Shown: positions 19,332-31,000, counted from the stretch's first letter. The stretch: DNA of 64,000 bases from Novosphingobium hassiacum (GCF_014196055.1 NZ_JACICY010000007.1:124001-188000); one strand, 5' to 3'. Notes: generated by a model not told the origin, from the letters alone. Program-made: numbers and translations.

Positions 19332-21221
19332 TCAGAATTCGGACCAATCGTCGGCCTTGAGCGCGGTATTTCCGACGATCGGGGGTGCGTGCCGCGCTTG
19401 CAGGACTGACCGGAGGACAGGCGCGGGTTGGGCAGTGGCGGCAGCCTCGAATGCATAGGCGGCGGGCTTTTCGGCTCTTGCGTGATGCGCCGTACCGCCA
19501 AGCTGGAACCGGCCGAGCTGCTGCACCAGAGCGACGGTTTCCGACGCCAGATTGCGCGTTCCGGCCGAGCTTTCCTCGACCATGGCGGCGTTCTGCTGGG
19601 TGAACGCATCCATCGAGCCCACCATCGTCGAGATATCGGCGATGCCAGCGGCCTGTTTTCCGGCCGCATCGGCGATCTCTTCGACCAGAGAAGACACGGC
19701 GCTGACTTCCGAAACGATCTGGCGCAGCGCGTCGCCGCTCGATTCAACGAGGGCGACGCCGCCGCTGATTTCGCCAGTGCTCTTGCCGATCAGTTCGCGG
19801 ATGGACTTGGCGGCGTCCGACGAACGCTGAGCCAGAGCGCGCACTTCGGTTGCGACGACGGCAAAGCCTCTACCTGCCTCGCCCGCTCGGGCTGCCTCGA
19901 CGCCAGCGTTGAGCGCAAGCAAGTTTGTCTGGAAAGCGATCCCGTCGATCACGTTGACGATCTCGGCCATTTCGCGCGAACTGCTCTCGATGCTGCGCAT
20001 GGCAGCGACGGCGCGGTTGGCAGTGTCGCCAACGCCATTGGCAGTGTCGCGCGCGATTGTGAGACGCGAACTGGTCTGCTTGGCGTTCTCGGCAGTGGTC
20101 TTGACCGAGGTCGTGAATTCGTTGAGCGTCCGCGATGTCTCGGCCAGCGAATTGGCCTGCTGTTCGGTGCGCAGCGAAAGATCGGTCGATGCGCTGGCAA
20201 TCTCATCCGTGCCGAGCCTGATCGTGTGGCAGCCGTCCGCGATCTTGGCAAGGACCCGCTCCAGTTCGGCAACGGCGGCGTTGTAATCGACGTGAAGCTT
20301 GGCAAGTGCGCCGCTGCCGTTCTCGGGAACGCGCAACGTCAGGTTGCCGTCCGCGAGCGCGGTCAGGCCTTCACCGATCGCGTCGATCGTCAGTTGCGTT
20401 TCGCGCGCGCGGGCGTTTTCGGCTTCGGCGCGGGCGTGGTCGGACGCGAAGACATCGCGGAACTGATCGAGTGCGCGGGCCAGGTGGCCCAGTTCGTCCT
20501 GGCGGTTGAGACCCGGGATCGCGATTGCGTGATCCCCGTCGAGCAGGCGACGGACAGCCTCGGACATCTGTCTGACGGGCCGGGCGATGTCACGCATCAG
20601 CAGCGCAAGCATCACGAGCGCCGTAACGAGACCGAAGGTGATTGCGGCGAGCGTAATCGTGCGGCCCGAGCGGTAGATCTGTTCGCTTTGTGCTGCGACG
20701 CCATCGGACGCCTTCTTGTTGGTCTCGATTGCGGCCAGGATGGAATCTTCGAGTGCATAAAAGGTATCGAGGCCCTCTGCATCATGCATCGCCTGCGCAC
20801 CTGCGCCGTCGCCTCCCAACGTCATCTTCTGCATGGTCTCGTCCTGTCGGGCGTAGACATCCCATGCGTCGCGGATCGATTTGAGCGCGGTGGCCTGCTC
20901 CGGCACCACGGCAAGCTTGCCGTAGTCGTCCAGGCTTGCGTCAATTACACTGCGGGCATTGCGCAGCAGCTTCTGGTTGCGAGCCATGGCGTCCGGTGCG
21001 GACGCGTTGAACATCTCATCCTGCTTCAAGCGGTACTGTGAGGTGTAAGCATGAATGTCGCCCAGCGTGGCTGCCGCCGGCATCCAGCGGTCTCGCTGTT
21101 CGGTCGCGATGGCGTTGACCGCTCCGGTCTTGGTGATCGCGAGCACGCCGATCGAAGCCATGACCGCCAGAAGAATGGCGAAGGCAGTGACGATCTTGAC
21201 CGAAATGTTGAATTTTCGCAT
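19332..21221 (-). CDS. Methyl-accepting chemotaxis protein
   Basis: This 629-residue chemoreceptor has TM1 (about 9-30), a roughly 155-residue periplasmic four-helix-type sensor, TM2 (188-209), a HAMP domain (about 210-262) and a long cytoplasmic signalling coiled coil. The conserved hairpin tip NLLALNAGVEAARAGEAGRGFAVVA lies near 433-457. The last residues are DDWSEF, resembling the C-terminal pentapeptides that tether CheR/CheB. The ligand is not readable. No che genes are in this window, so the protein must work with a remote pathway. Confidence 0.95.
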   Translation of the reverse strand: MRKFNISVKIVTAFAILLAVMASIGVLAITKTGAVNAIATEQRDRWMPAAATLGDIHAYTSQYRLKQDEMFNASAPDAMARNQKLLRNARSVIDASLDDYGKLAVVPEQATALKSIRDAWDVYARQDETMQKMTLGGDGAGAQAMHDAEGLDTFYALEDSILAAIETNKKASDGVAAQSEQIYRSGRTITLAAITFGLVTALVMLALLMRDIARPVRQMSEAVRRLLDGDHAIAIPGLNRQDELGHLARALDQFRDVFASDHARAEAENARARETQLTIDAIGEGLTALADGNLTLRVPENGSGALAKLHVDYNAAVAELERVLAKIADGCHTIRLGTDEIASASTDLSLRTEQQANSLAETSRTLNEFTTSVKTTAENAKQTSSRLTIARDTANGVGDTANRAVAAMRSIESSSREMAEIVNVIDGIAFQTNLLALNAGVEAARAGEAGRGFAVVATEVRALAQRSSDAAKSIRELIGKSTGEISGGVALVESSGDALRQIVSEVSAVSSLVEEIADAAGKQAAGIADISTMVGSMDAFTQQNAAMVEESSAGTRNLASETVALVQQLGRFQLGGTAHHARAEKPAAYAFEAAATAQPAPVLRSVLQARHAPPIVGNTALKADDWSEF

Positions 21222-21410
21222 GGTGTTCCCTGGCTGAAGATCGGCACGTCGCCGTCCAGTAGCCGGGATAAGGGGAAGGTTCGGTGAGTCCGTGACCCCG
21301 TATTGCTTCGCAGGTTCTGGACGGAAGCATTAACCAATGCGTTCGCGTGCTGGTCGGGTTAGGGGGACCTGACTCCGCTTCAATGGCCGCATGGCATGGT
21401 TAACGCACCG

Positions 21411-21836
21411 TCAATCTCCAAGAAGATGCAGGGCGATCGAGCGGCGGTGCGGGGCGCGACGATGTTCACAAAGGTAGATGCCCTGCCATGTGCCGAGCGC
21501 AGGCCTGCCGCCCATGACCGGGATCGACAGGCTGACCCCGGTCAGGATCGACTTGAGGTGAGCGGGCATGTCGTCGGGGCCTTCATCGTCATGCGCATAA
21601 GCCGTGCTTTCGGGCGCCATCCGGCCGAGCCAGCGGACCACGTCGTCGCGCACTTCGGGCGCAGCGTTTTCCTGGATGCATAGGGATGCCGAGGTGTGAC
21701 GGCAGAATACCGTGAGCAGGCCGGTGTTCATGCCTTGCGCGGAGACCCAGCGGGTGATTTGGCGCGTGATTTCGTGCAGGCCCTGGCCCGGCGTGGCTAT
21801 CACAAGTTCGGTGGTCGTCTGGCGCATCGTACCCAT
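21411..21836 (-). CDS. YjbQ/UPF0047-family protein
   Basis: A 141-residue (ATG 21836) or 138-residue (ATG 21827) protein of the YjbQ family, annotated in databases as secondary thiamine-phosphate synthase because some members complement thiE loss weakly. The signatures FCRHTSASLCIQENA and GTWQGIYLCEHR....R are clear. The start lies 0-9 bp from the divergent alkB start, so each gene's promoter must lie in or over the other's 5' end. Biological role unresolved in the family. Confidence 0.92.
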   Translation of the reverse strand: MGTMRQTTTELVIATPGQGLHEITRQITRWVSAQGMNTGLLTVFCRHTSASLCIQENAAPEVRDDVVRWLGRMAPESTAYAHDDEGPDDMPAHLKSILTGVSLSIPVMGGRPALGTWQGIYLCEHRRAPHRRSIALHLLGD

Positions 21837-23335
<1,499 letters not shown>

Positions 23336-23340
23336 TTAAG

Positions 23341-23460
23341 CTCTCTCCCCTTCAGGGGAGAGATACGCAGGCTTGCCAGCTTGCTGGCTAGCCGGAGTTG
23401 AGCGGGGGCAAGTAGCGTGTGGCCCCTCTCCCAACCCTCTCCCCTGAAGGGGAGAGGGCT
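23341..23460. repeat. Composite palindromic element between ligU and ligI (copy 1)
   Basis: Each end carries a near-perfect palindrome with arms of type CCTCTCCCC and GGGGAGAGG (TGAA or TTCA loop). The 70-bp interior, starting ATACGCAGGCTTGCCAGC, is conserved with the reverse-complement copy at 55812-55935. It fills the ligU-ligI spacer almost exactly. Confidence 0.85.
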
Positions 23461-23461
23461 A

Positions 23462-24526
23462 TTACCCGAATGCGGTCCCATCCATCAATTTGCGCGCGGT
23501 GCGCAGCAAAGCTGCCGTGCGGACATCGCCCTTTTCGTCCACTTCCAGAACGCAGCTCATTTCGCCAGTAGGGTGCTCTACCGAAACCAGCTTGCGAGGG
23601 CCGTCCGGGATCTGCGCCACTTTGGCAGCAGGAGAGCCTTCAAGCAGGCAGGCGGTTGCCACGCTGACTGCGCCAAGTACGCCGATCGTGGCGTGGGCGC
23701 GGTGGGGGATGAAGCTGCGCACGGTGACCGCGCCGCCGTTCTTGGGCGGGGCGACCAGCATCATCTTGGGGACGGACTTGTCTTTCACATCCCCGAGATT
23801 CATCATCGGCCCGACGATCAGGCGGATGGCTTCGAGCTGCGCCTTGAGGTCGGTAGCGTTGTCGAGCCAGTCGCGGTCTTCGTAGCCGGTGATGCCGAGG
23901 TTCTGCGCCTTCATCACGACGCAGGGCATGCCGTTGTCGATCAGCGTGACGGCGACGCCGTTCACCACGTCGACCGCGTTGCCGGTTGGCAGGAGCGCGC
24001 CACAGGAGGAGCCTGCGGTATCGCGGAATTCGAGCGGGATGGGGGCGTGTGTGCCGGGCACGCCGTCGATCGCGGCATCGCCCTGATAGGTGACCGTGCC
24101 GCCGGGCGTCTGCACCGCAGCGACCGCGACTTGACCGGTATTTTCCATGAAGATCGCTACGCGGGTTTCATCGCCGGTGGCTTGGACCAGCCCCCGTTCG
24201 ATGGCGAAGGGGCCGACGCCTGCCAGAATGTTGCCGCAGTTCTGCGCATCGGTGACGATGGCCTGATCGACGAAGACCTGAAGGAACAGGTAATCGACGT
24301 CGATGCCCTCACGGGTGGACTTCGAGACGACCGCGACCTTGCTGGTCAGTGGGTCCGCACCGCCCATGCCGTCGATCTGGCGCGGGTCGGGGCTGCCCAT
24401 GACGGCGAGAAGGAAGGTGTCGCGGGTGGCGGTGTCGGCGGGGAGATCATCCTTGAGGAAGTAACCGCCCTTTGAGGTGCCGCCGCGCATCCACATGCAG
24501 GGGGCTGAGAGGTTGGTGGTGGTCAT
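23462..24526 (-). CDS. ligU: 4-oxalomesaconate tautomerase (PrpF-like)
   Basis: This 354-residue PrpF-fold isomerase matches LigU of SYK-6, which moves the double bond of 4-oxalomesaconate so that LigJ can hydrate it. MWMRGGTSKGGYF at the N-terminus, Lys63 (TSKVAVV) and Cys97 (QNCGNIL) align with the catalytic Lys and Cys reported for LigU, offset by 3. HRAHATIGVLGAVSVATA is the C-terminal family block. It lies between ligK and ligI on the same strand, the SYK-6 order. Repeats occupy both flanking spacers. Confidence 0.93.
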   Translation of the reverse strand: MTTTNLSAPCMWMRGGTSKGGYFLKDDLPADTATRDTFLLAVMGSPDPRQIDGMGGADPLTSKVAVVSKSTREGIDVDYLFLQVFVDQAIVTDAQNCGNILAGVGPFAIERGLVQATGDETRVAIFMENTGQVAVAAVQTPGGTVTYQGDAAIDGVPGTHAPIPLEFRDTAGSSCGALLPTGNAVDVVNGVAVTLIDNGMPCVVMKAQNLGITGYEDRDWLDNATDLKAQLEAIRLIVGPMMNLGDVKDKSVPKMMLVAPPKNGGAVTVRSFIPHRAHATIGVLGAVSVATACLLEGSPAAKVAQIPDGPRKLVSVEHPTGEMSCVLEVDEKGDVRTAALLRTARKLMDGTAFG

Positions 24527-24529
24527 TTG

Positions 24530-24628
24530 CTCCCCACCCGCAGGCGGGAGGGGCTGGGGGTGGGCAGAGGCAGGGCAATGCGCCTGGACAGCCCACCCCC
24601 GACCCCTCCCGCCTGCGGGAGGGGGGAA
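24530..24628. repeat. Palindromic repeats in the ligK-ligU spacer
   Basis: Two hairpin-forming blocks, CCACCCGCAGGCGGGAGGGG and CCCCTCCCGCCTGCGGGAGG, are inverted relative to each other around a 50-bp GGGTGGGC...GCCCACCC core. This is a second REP-like family, distinct from the CTCTCCCC type; a related copy is at 41806-41845. Confidence 0.8.
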
Positions 24629-24649
24629 GCGAGGAGTGCCCTGATGTGC

Positions 24650-25324
24650 TTACACATACTTCAGCCCTTCCTTTTCGAGCCGCTCGCGCATCTTGTACAT
24701 GTCGAGGCCGAGTATGCCTGAGGCCAGCTTTTCGCGCTTTTCGCCTTCATTGGCTTCGCGCGCCTGCGCTGCGGCGAGTACTTCCGCCGCTTTCTCGCGC
24801 GGGACGACGCAGACGCCGTCATCGTCGGCCACGATCACATCACCCGGATTGACCAGCGCGTTGGCGCAAATGACGGGGACGTTGACGCTGCCGAGCGTGT
24901 TCTTGACCGTGCCCTGCGCGTAGATCGCCTTAGACCAGACGGGGAAGTTCATTTCGGTCAGGTCGCGCACGTCGCGCACGCCAGCGTCGATCACGAGCCC
25001 ACGGCATTGGCGCGCTTGCGCCGATGTCGCCAGCAGATCGCCGAAGTAGCCGTCCTCGCATGGCGAGGTGGGCGCGAGCACCATGATATCGCCGGGCTGT
25101 AACTGTTCGATCGCGACGTGGATCATCCAGTTGTCGCCCGGAGCGGAACTGATCGTGACCGCGCTGCCTGCGATGCGCGCGCCACGATAGATCGGGCGCA
25201 TGTAGCTGGCGAGAAGGCCGGTGCGACCCTGCGCTTCGTGCACGGTGGCGACGCCACATGCGGCAAGACCGTCGATCACAGCCGGATCGGCGCGTTCGAT
25301 GTTCTGGACGACGATACCCGACAT
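24650..25324 (-). CDS. ligK: 4-carboxy-4-hydroxy-2-oxoadipate aldolase
   Basis: The ATG at 25324 gives [14 protein letters not shown] and 224 residues, matching the 228-residue SYK-6 LigK; 21 upstream codons are not conserved. LigK is a class II, metal-dependent HMG/CHA aldolase that splits 4-carboxy-4-hydroxy-2-oxoadipate to pyruvate and oxaloacetate, the last step of the pathway. Key motifs are HEAQGRTG near the N-terminus, GDN..IH, and [14 protein letters not shown] with the conserved Arg-Asp. It heads the ligK-ligU-ligI run and is divergent from the LysR gene across 103 bp. Confidence 0.95.
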   Translation of the reverse strand: MSGIVVQNIERADPAVIDGLAACGVATVHEAQGRTGLLASYMRPIYRGARIAGSAVTISSAPGDNWMIHVAIEQLQPGDIMVLAPTSPCEDGYFGDLLATSAQARQCRGLVIDAGVRDVRDLTEMNFPVWSKAIYAQGTVKNTLGSVNVPVICANALVNPGDVIVADDDGVCVVPREKAAEVLAAAQAREANEGEKREKLASGILGLDMYKMRERLEKEGLKYV

Positions 25325-25401
25325 GGACGGCTCCTGTGGAAATGGTGGATCGTCCATGCGACCGGTCATCCGTGCCAGCCAATGCATTGTTTGCCGATGG
25401 G

Positions 25402-25430
25402 CATAAGGAAATGCTAAGCCACTGCTTATG
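25402..25430. promoter_or_regulatory. Candidate LysR operator overlapping the regulator start codon
   Basis: The ligK-lysR gap contains TAAGC-CACT-GCTTA (25415-25428), a perfect 5-bp-arm palindrome, inside a wider CATAAG-N17-CTTATG (25402-25407 and 25425-25430) that covers the LysR start codon. Position and symmetry fit an autoregulatory site also serving ligK. The call is an inference. Confidence 0.5.
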
Positions 25431-26597
25431 GCTCAACCTGCGAACAATGGCCGCCACGCTTTCAACACGCGCCATTGGGCTGCGTTTGCCGCAACGGTCC
25501 GCCATGGCAGCGTGACGCGTGCAGCAAGGGCGGTGAACCTGACGCAACCGGCGCTGACGCAGGCCATCGCGCGGCTGGAGGCAGAGCTTGGCTGCACGCT
25601 GTTCGAACGAGGTCCTGCGGGCATGGCACCGACCGAGCCCGCCTTGCTGCTGGCGCCGCGCGCCGAGGCGGCCATCGCGCAGATCGGATCGCCGCGCGTT
25701 ACTGGCACGCAGGTACGGGCGTTGCTCGCCTTGGCAAGGGCCGGAAGCTACGCTGCGGCGGCCGAAGCGACGGGGCTGTCGTCGGCGTCGTTGCATCGGG
25801 CTGTGGCCGATCTTTCGGTGGCGCTGGGGCAACGGCTGGTCGATCGGCGCGGGCGTTCGGTTGCGTTGACGCCAGCAGGAGCGCGGCGCGCGCGCGGGTT
25901 CGGGCTGGCGATGGCGGAACTGCGTTCAGGGCTTGCCGAAGTGGCCGCGTGGCAGGGCAAGGCGGCGGGACGGATCGTGGTCGGTGCGATGCCGCTGAGC
26001 CGGGCGCGCTGGTTGCCCGAAACGATCCTGCGCTTCGGCGCGCGGCATCCGGGGGTGGATGTGGCGGTCGTCGAGGGCAGCCATGCCGAGCTTGCCGGGC
26101 CGTTGCGCGATGGCGAGGTGGACCTGATGCTCGGCGCTTTGCGCGAGGCTATGGCGCTTGACGACCTGCACCAGGAGGCGGTGTTCGAGGATCGTCCGGC
26201 GCTGGTGATGCGGGCGGGGCATCCGTTGCTCAACTATCGCGTGGATGGGGCAATGCTGGCTGCATTCCCATGGATCTTGCCGGGTCGCGATACGCCTTTG
26301 CGTCACTACTGGGAGGCCATGATGCGCGCGGCTGGGGCCGAGCCGCCGCATGTCGGGATCGAGTGCGGATCGGTGCTGACCGTGCGGCAATTGCTGCTCG
26401 GATCGGACGCGCTGACGCTGTTGTCCCCGGCGCAACTGGCGGTGGAATTGCAGGCGGGCGTTCTGGCAACGCTGCCGCCGCCGGTGCAGGTCCTGCGCAC
26501 GATCGGGATTACCACGCGCGAAGGCTGGCGACCGACCGCACCGCAGGAGGTGTTCGTCACGCTTCTGCGTGAGGTTGCGGCAGAAGGCTTTGCATAA
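25428..26597 (+). CDS. LysR-type regulator with two N-terminal HTH domains
   Basis: This 389-residue protein is about 90 residues longer than a normal LysR regulator because it carries two winged HTH segments. The first is at 13-72 ([30 protein letters not shown]), the second at 92-151 ([31 protein letters not shown]). Then a type 2 periplasmic-binding effector domain runs from about 180 to 385. It sits between ligK and the ligJABC genes, where a protocatechuate-pathway activator (LigR in SYK-6) is expected. The effector may be protocatechuate or a ring-cleavage product; this is inference. Confidence 0.88.
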   Translation: MAQPANNGRHAFNTRHWAAFAATVRHGSVTRAARAVNLTQPALTQAIARLEAELGCTLFERGPAGMAPTEPALLLAPRAEAAIAQIGSPRVTGTQVRALLALARAGSYAAAAEATGLSSASLHRAVADLSVALGQRLVDRRGRSVALTPAGARRARGFGLAMAELRSGLAEVAAWQGKAAGRIVVGAMPLSRARWLPETILRFGARHPGVDVAVVEGSHAELAGPLRDGEVDLMLGALREAMALDDLHQEAVFEDRPALVMRAGHPLLNYRVDGAMLAAFPWILPGRDTPLRHYWEAMMRAAGAEPPHVGIECGSVLTVRQLLLGSDALTLLSPAQLAVELQAGVLATLPPPVQVLRTIGITTREGWRPTAPQEVFVTLLREVAAEGFA

Positions 26598-26659
26598 ATT
26601 TATACCGCTTGCGATGTTTGCATTTGTTCGTTTGCCCCCGCCGACGCAGGACCGCCGGC

Positions 26660-27499
26660 ATGGAGAGCACAATCGCCTTGATCGGCTTCGGTGAGGCCGG
26701 GTCGACATTTGCCGAAGCTGCAGGCTGGCGCTCGGCGGCGCTCGCTTTCGACGTGCTGCCCTGTCGGCGGGCTGCGATGGAGCGCGCAGGCGTCGTGGCC
26801 TGTGCCGCAGCCGAGGACGCGCTGTCCGATGCCGATATCGTGCTGTCGTTGGTGACTGCCGATTCGACGCTTTCAGCCGCACGGGACTATGCCGCGCTGA
26901 TCAAGCCGAACGTGTTATGGTGCGACATGAATTCGGTCGCTCCGGACACCAAGCGGGCGGCGGCGCTGGCCATCGAGGCAGCTGGTGGGCGCTATGTCGA
27001 TGTGGCGGTGCTGGCCCCGGTCAATCCGGCGCGAATGAACGTGCCGCTGTTGCTGGCCGGCAAGGCTGCGCCGTCGGCCGAGGCGCTGCTGCGCGCCTTG
27101 GGCTTCTGCAATACGCGCGTGGTGGGCACCGACATCGGCCGTGCCAGCGCGATCAAGATGATCCGCTCGATCATGGTCAAAGGCGTCGAGGCGCTGACGG
27201 CTGAGATGATGCTGGCGGCGACTAAGGCGGGCGTTGTGGACGAAGTGCTGTCTTCGCTGGACGCCAGCGAGAAATCGCAGAGCTGGTTTGCGCGCGCTGA
27301 GTACAACATCGAGCGGATGACGACGCACGGGCTTCGTCGCGCCGCGGAGATGGAGGAGTCTGCCAAGACGCTGATCGGGCTCGGGGTCGAGCCGGTGATG
27401 ACGAGTGGCACGGTCAGGCGCCAGCGGGATATGGCTGGAAAGAAACTTCCGTTCGACACGAACGGATGTGGGGATGTGATTGGAGTGATGACGGAATGA
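26660..27499 (+). CDS. NAD(P)-dependent dehydrogenase, DUF1932/6-phosphogluconate-dehydrogenase-like
   Basis: The ATG at 26660 gives MESTIALIGFGEAGSTFAEAAG, a Rossmann GxGxxG start, and 279 residues. The N-terminal half resembles beta-hydroxyacid dehydrogenases. The C-terminal half is the DUF1932 helical domain with SAIKMIRSIMVKGVEAL, whose Lys is the usual catalytic position. The substrate is unknown. Its stop overlaps the ligJ start (ATGA at 27496), so it is translationally coupled to the ring-cleavage genes and probably acts on a pathway intermediate or shunt product. The 17-codon upstream extension is not conserved. Confidence 0.85.
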   Translation: MESTIALIGFGEAGSTFAEAAGWRSAALAFDVLPCRRAAMERAGVVACAAAEDALSDADIVLSLVTADSTLSAARDYAALIKPNVLWCDMNSVAPDTKRAAALAIEAAGGRYVDVAVLAPVNPARMNVPLLLAGKAAPSAEALLRALGFCNTRVVGTDIGRASAIKMIRSIMVKGVEALTAEMMLAATKAGVVDEVLSSLDASEKSQSWFARAEYNIERMTTHGLRRAAEMEESAKTLIGLGVEPVMTSGTVRRQRDMAGKKLPFDTNGCGDVIGVMTE

Positions 27500-28517
27500 C
27501 CATGATCATCGACTGCCACGGCCATTATACCGTGTTGCCGAAAGCGCATGACGAATGGCGCGAGCAGCAGAAGGCGGCGTTCAAGGCGGGGACCGAGTGT
27601 CCGGCCTATCCGGATATCTCGGACGACGAAATCCGCGAGACGATCGAGAGCAATCAGTTGCGCTTGCTGAAAGAACGTGGCGCGGACATGACGATCTTCT
27701 CGCCCCGCGCCTCAGCGATGGCGCCGCATGTGGGTGACCAGTCGGTCGCGGTGAAGTGGGCGCAAGTCTGCAACGATCTGATTGCGCGTGTTGTCGGCTT
27801 GTATCCGGACATCTTCGCTGGCGTGTGCATGCTGCCGCAGTCGCCCGAGGCGGACATGACCAGTTCGATTGCCGAGCTTGAGCGCTGCGTCACCGAACTG
27901 GGCTTCATCGGGTGCAACCTCAATCCCGATCCGGGCGGCGGGCGCTTCACCCATCCCCCGCTGACCGACCCATACTGGTTCCCGTTCTATGAAAAGATGG
28001 TCGAGCTGGACGTGCCCGCGATGATCCACGTCTCGGGTTCATGCAATCCCGCGATGCACGCCACCGGCGGATACTACATCGCCGCCGATACCATCGCGTT
28101 CATGCAACTGCTCGAAGGCGATCTGTTCAGCCGCTTCCCGACCTTGCGCTTTATCATCCCGCATGGCGGAGGCGCGGTGCCCTATCACTGGGGGCGCTAT
28201 CGCGGCTTGGCAGACATGTTGAAGAAGCCCGATCTTTCGGGGCATCTGATGAACAACGTGTACTTCGACACTTGCGTCTATCACCAGCCGGGGATCAACC
28301 TGCTGGCCGATGTGATCGAGAACAAGAACATCCTGTTCGGAAGCGAAATGGTCGGCGCGGTGCGCGGGATCGATCCCACCACTGGCTTCTATTTCGACGA
28401 CACCAAGCGGTACGTCGATGCTCTGGACATCACCGATGCCGAGCGCCACGCAATCTTCGAGGGCAACGCCCGCCGGGTGTTCCCGCGCCTCGACGCCAAA
28501 TTGAAGGAGAGAGGCCT

Positions 28518-28521
<4 letters not shown>
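27496..28521 (+). CDS. ligJ: 4-oxalomesaconate hydratase
   Basis: This 341-residue amidohydrolase-superfamily, zinc-dependent enzyme hydrates the LigU product to 4-carboxy-4-hydroxy-2-oxoadipate. It closely matches SYK-6 LigJ as remembered (IIDCHGHYTVLPKAHDEWREQQK, DMTIFSPRASAMAPHVGDQSVAVKWAQ, HVSGSCNPAMHATG, ILFGSEMVGAVRGIDPTTG). The metal pair is HGH near the N-terminus, with later His residues in HVSGS and IPHGGG. The ATG at 27496 overlaps the preceding stop by 4 bp; an internal ATG at 27502 gives the SYK-6-like start. The end overlaps ligA. Confidence 0.97.
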
Positions 28522-29799
<1,278 letters not shown>

Positions 29800-29800
29800 A

Positions 29801-29917
29801 GCCCTCTCCCCTTCAGGGGAAAGGGTTGGGAGAGGGGGACTCTCCACGATCAACTTGGATTATGGGCCGGCCCGAGATTCCCCCTCTCCCCGGCCCTCTC
29901 CCCTGAAGGGGAGAGGG
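29801..29917. repeat. Palindromic element in the ligB-ligC spacer, overlapping the ligC Shine-Dalgarno
   Basis: Palindromes of the CCCTCTCCCC/GGGGAGAGGG family lie at both ends; the interior differs from that of the 23341 and 55812 copies. The right hairpin has arms 29894-29903 and 29908-29917. The ligC ribosome-binding sequence GGGAG (29915-29919) begins inside the right arm, with the ATG at 29926. Confidence 0.85.
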
Positions 29918-29925
29918 AGATTTAT

Positions 29926-30870
29926 ATGCGTATTGCCCTCGCGGGTGCCGGCGCGTTCGGCGAAAAGCATCTTGATGGACTGAAGAACATCGACGGGGTC
30001 GAGATTACCTCGATCATCAGCCGCCGCGCCGATCAGGCTGCAGCAGTGGCTGAGAAATATGGCGCGAAGCATTCGTCCACCGAGCTTGAGGATGCGCTGG
30101 CTCGCGACGATGTCGACGCCGTGATCTTGTGCACGCCCACGCAAATGCATGCCGCACAGGCGATTGCCTGCATGAAGGCGGGCAAGCACGTGCAAGTGGA
30201 AATTCCGCTGTCGGACAGCTGGGCCGATGCACAGGACGTGCTGCGCGTTCAGGAAGAGACGGGCAAGGTTTGCATGGTCGGCCACACCCGCCGCTTCAAT
30301 CCTTCGCACCAGTACGTGCACAACAAGATCGTGGGCGGAGAGTTCAACATCCAGCAGATGGATGTGCAGACCTACTTCTTCCGCCGCAAGAACATGAACG
30401 CCAAGGGTGAGGCGCGGTCATGGACCGACCATCTGCTGTGGCACCATGCCGCGCACACGGTCGATCTGTTCGCCTATCAGGCGGGCAAGATCGTCAAGGC
30501 CAATGCGGTCGAAGGCCCAATCCACCCACAGCTGGGCATCGCGATGGATATGTCGATCCAGTTGAAGAGCGAAAGCGGCGCGATCTGTACGCTGTCGCTG
30601 TCGTTCAACAACGACGGGCCGCTTGGCACGTTCTTCCGCTACATCGGCGATACCGCGACCTATATCGCGCGCTACGACGATCTGTTTACGGGCAAGGAAG
30701 AGCCGATCGACGTTTCGAAGGTCGATGTTTCGATGAACGGAATCGAGTTGCAGGACCGCGAGTTCATTTCGTCGATCCGCGAAGGGCGCGAGCCGAACAG
30801 TTCGGTGCGACAAGTGCTCGATTGCTACCGGGTGCTGGGCGAATTGGAGCAGCAACTGGCTGCGGGGTGA
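29926..30870 (+). CDS. ligC: 4-carboxy-2-hydroxymuconate-6-semialdehyde dehydrogenase
   Basis: This 314-residue Gfo/Idh/MocA-family enzyme oxidises the (hemiacetal) ring-cleavage product to 2-pyrone-4,6-dicarboxylate with NADP. It matches SYK-6 LigC (315 aa) in length and motifs: MRIALAGAGAFGEKHLDGL with the Rossmann glycines, DAVILCTPTQMHAAQA, GKHVQVEIPLSDSWADAQ and WTDHLLWHHAAHTVDLFAYQ. Its start codon follows a hairpin that partly covers the Shine-Dalgarno. A strong terminator 10 bp after the stop closes the ligJABC transcript. Confidence 0.97.
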   Translation: MRIALAGAGAFGEKHLDGLKNIDGVEITSIISRRADQAAAVAEKYGAKHSSTELEDALARDDVDAVILCTPTQMHAAQAIACMKAGKHVQVEIPLSDSWADAQDVLRVQEETGKVCMVGHTRRFNPSHQYVHNKIVGGEFNIQQMDVQTYFFRRKNMNAKGEARSWTDHLLWHHAAHTVDLFAYQAGKIVKANAVEGPIHPQLGIAMDMSIQLKSESGAICTLSLSFNNDGPLGTFFRYIGDTATYIARYDDLFTGKEEPIDVSKVDVSMNGIELQDREFISSIREGREPNSSVRQVLDCYRVLGELEQQLAAG

Positions 30871-30879
30871 TGCGATGCA

Positions 30880-30906
30880 GGCCTGCCGGAAACGGCGGGC
30901 CTTTTT
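30880..30906 (+). terminator. Rho-independent terminator after ligC
   Basis: A 9-bp stem, GGCCTGCCG (30880-30888) with CGGCGGGCC (30893-30901, one G-U pair), closes a GAAA tetraloop and is followed by TTTTT. Confidence 0.88.
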
Positions 30907-30940
30907 CGTGAGTGAGTCCTCAACCTCGGCATTGCAAGAA

Positions 30941-31000
30941 GCGCAGCGACGAAGCAATCCAGAGATGCTGCGCACGACGCCCTGGATTGCTTCGCTACGC
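30941..31000. repeat. Inverted repeat after ligC
   Basis: Left arm GCGCAGCGACGAAGCAATCC (30941-30960) and right arm GGATTGCTTCGCTACGC (30984-31000) are largely complementary, with a three-base bulge. It looks like another dispersed intergenic repeat between the lig operon and the downstream oxygenase gene. Confidence 0.7.

Noticed and set aside
23926..24086. Possible frameshift in ligU
   Set aside because: The reading frame is uninterrupted and the length (354 aa) is normal for the PrpF family.
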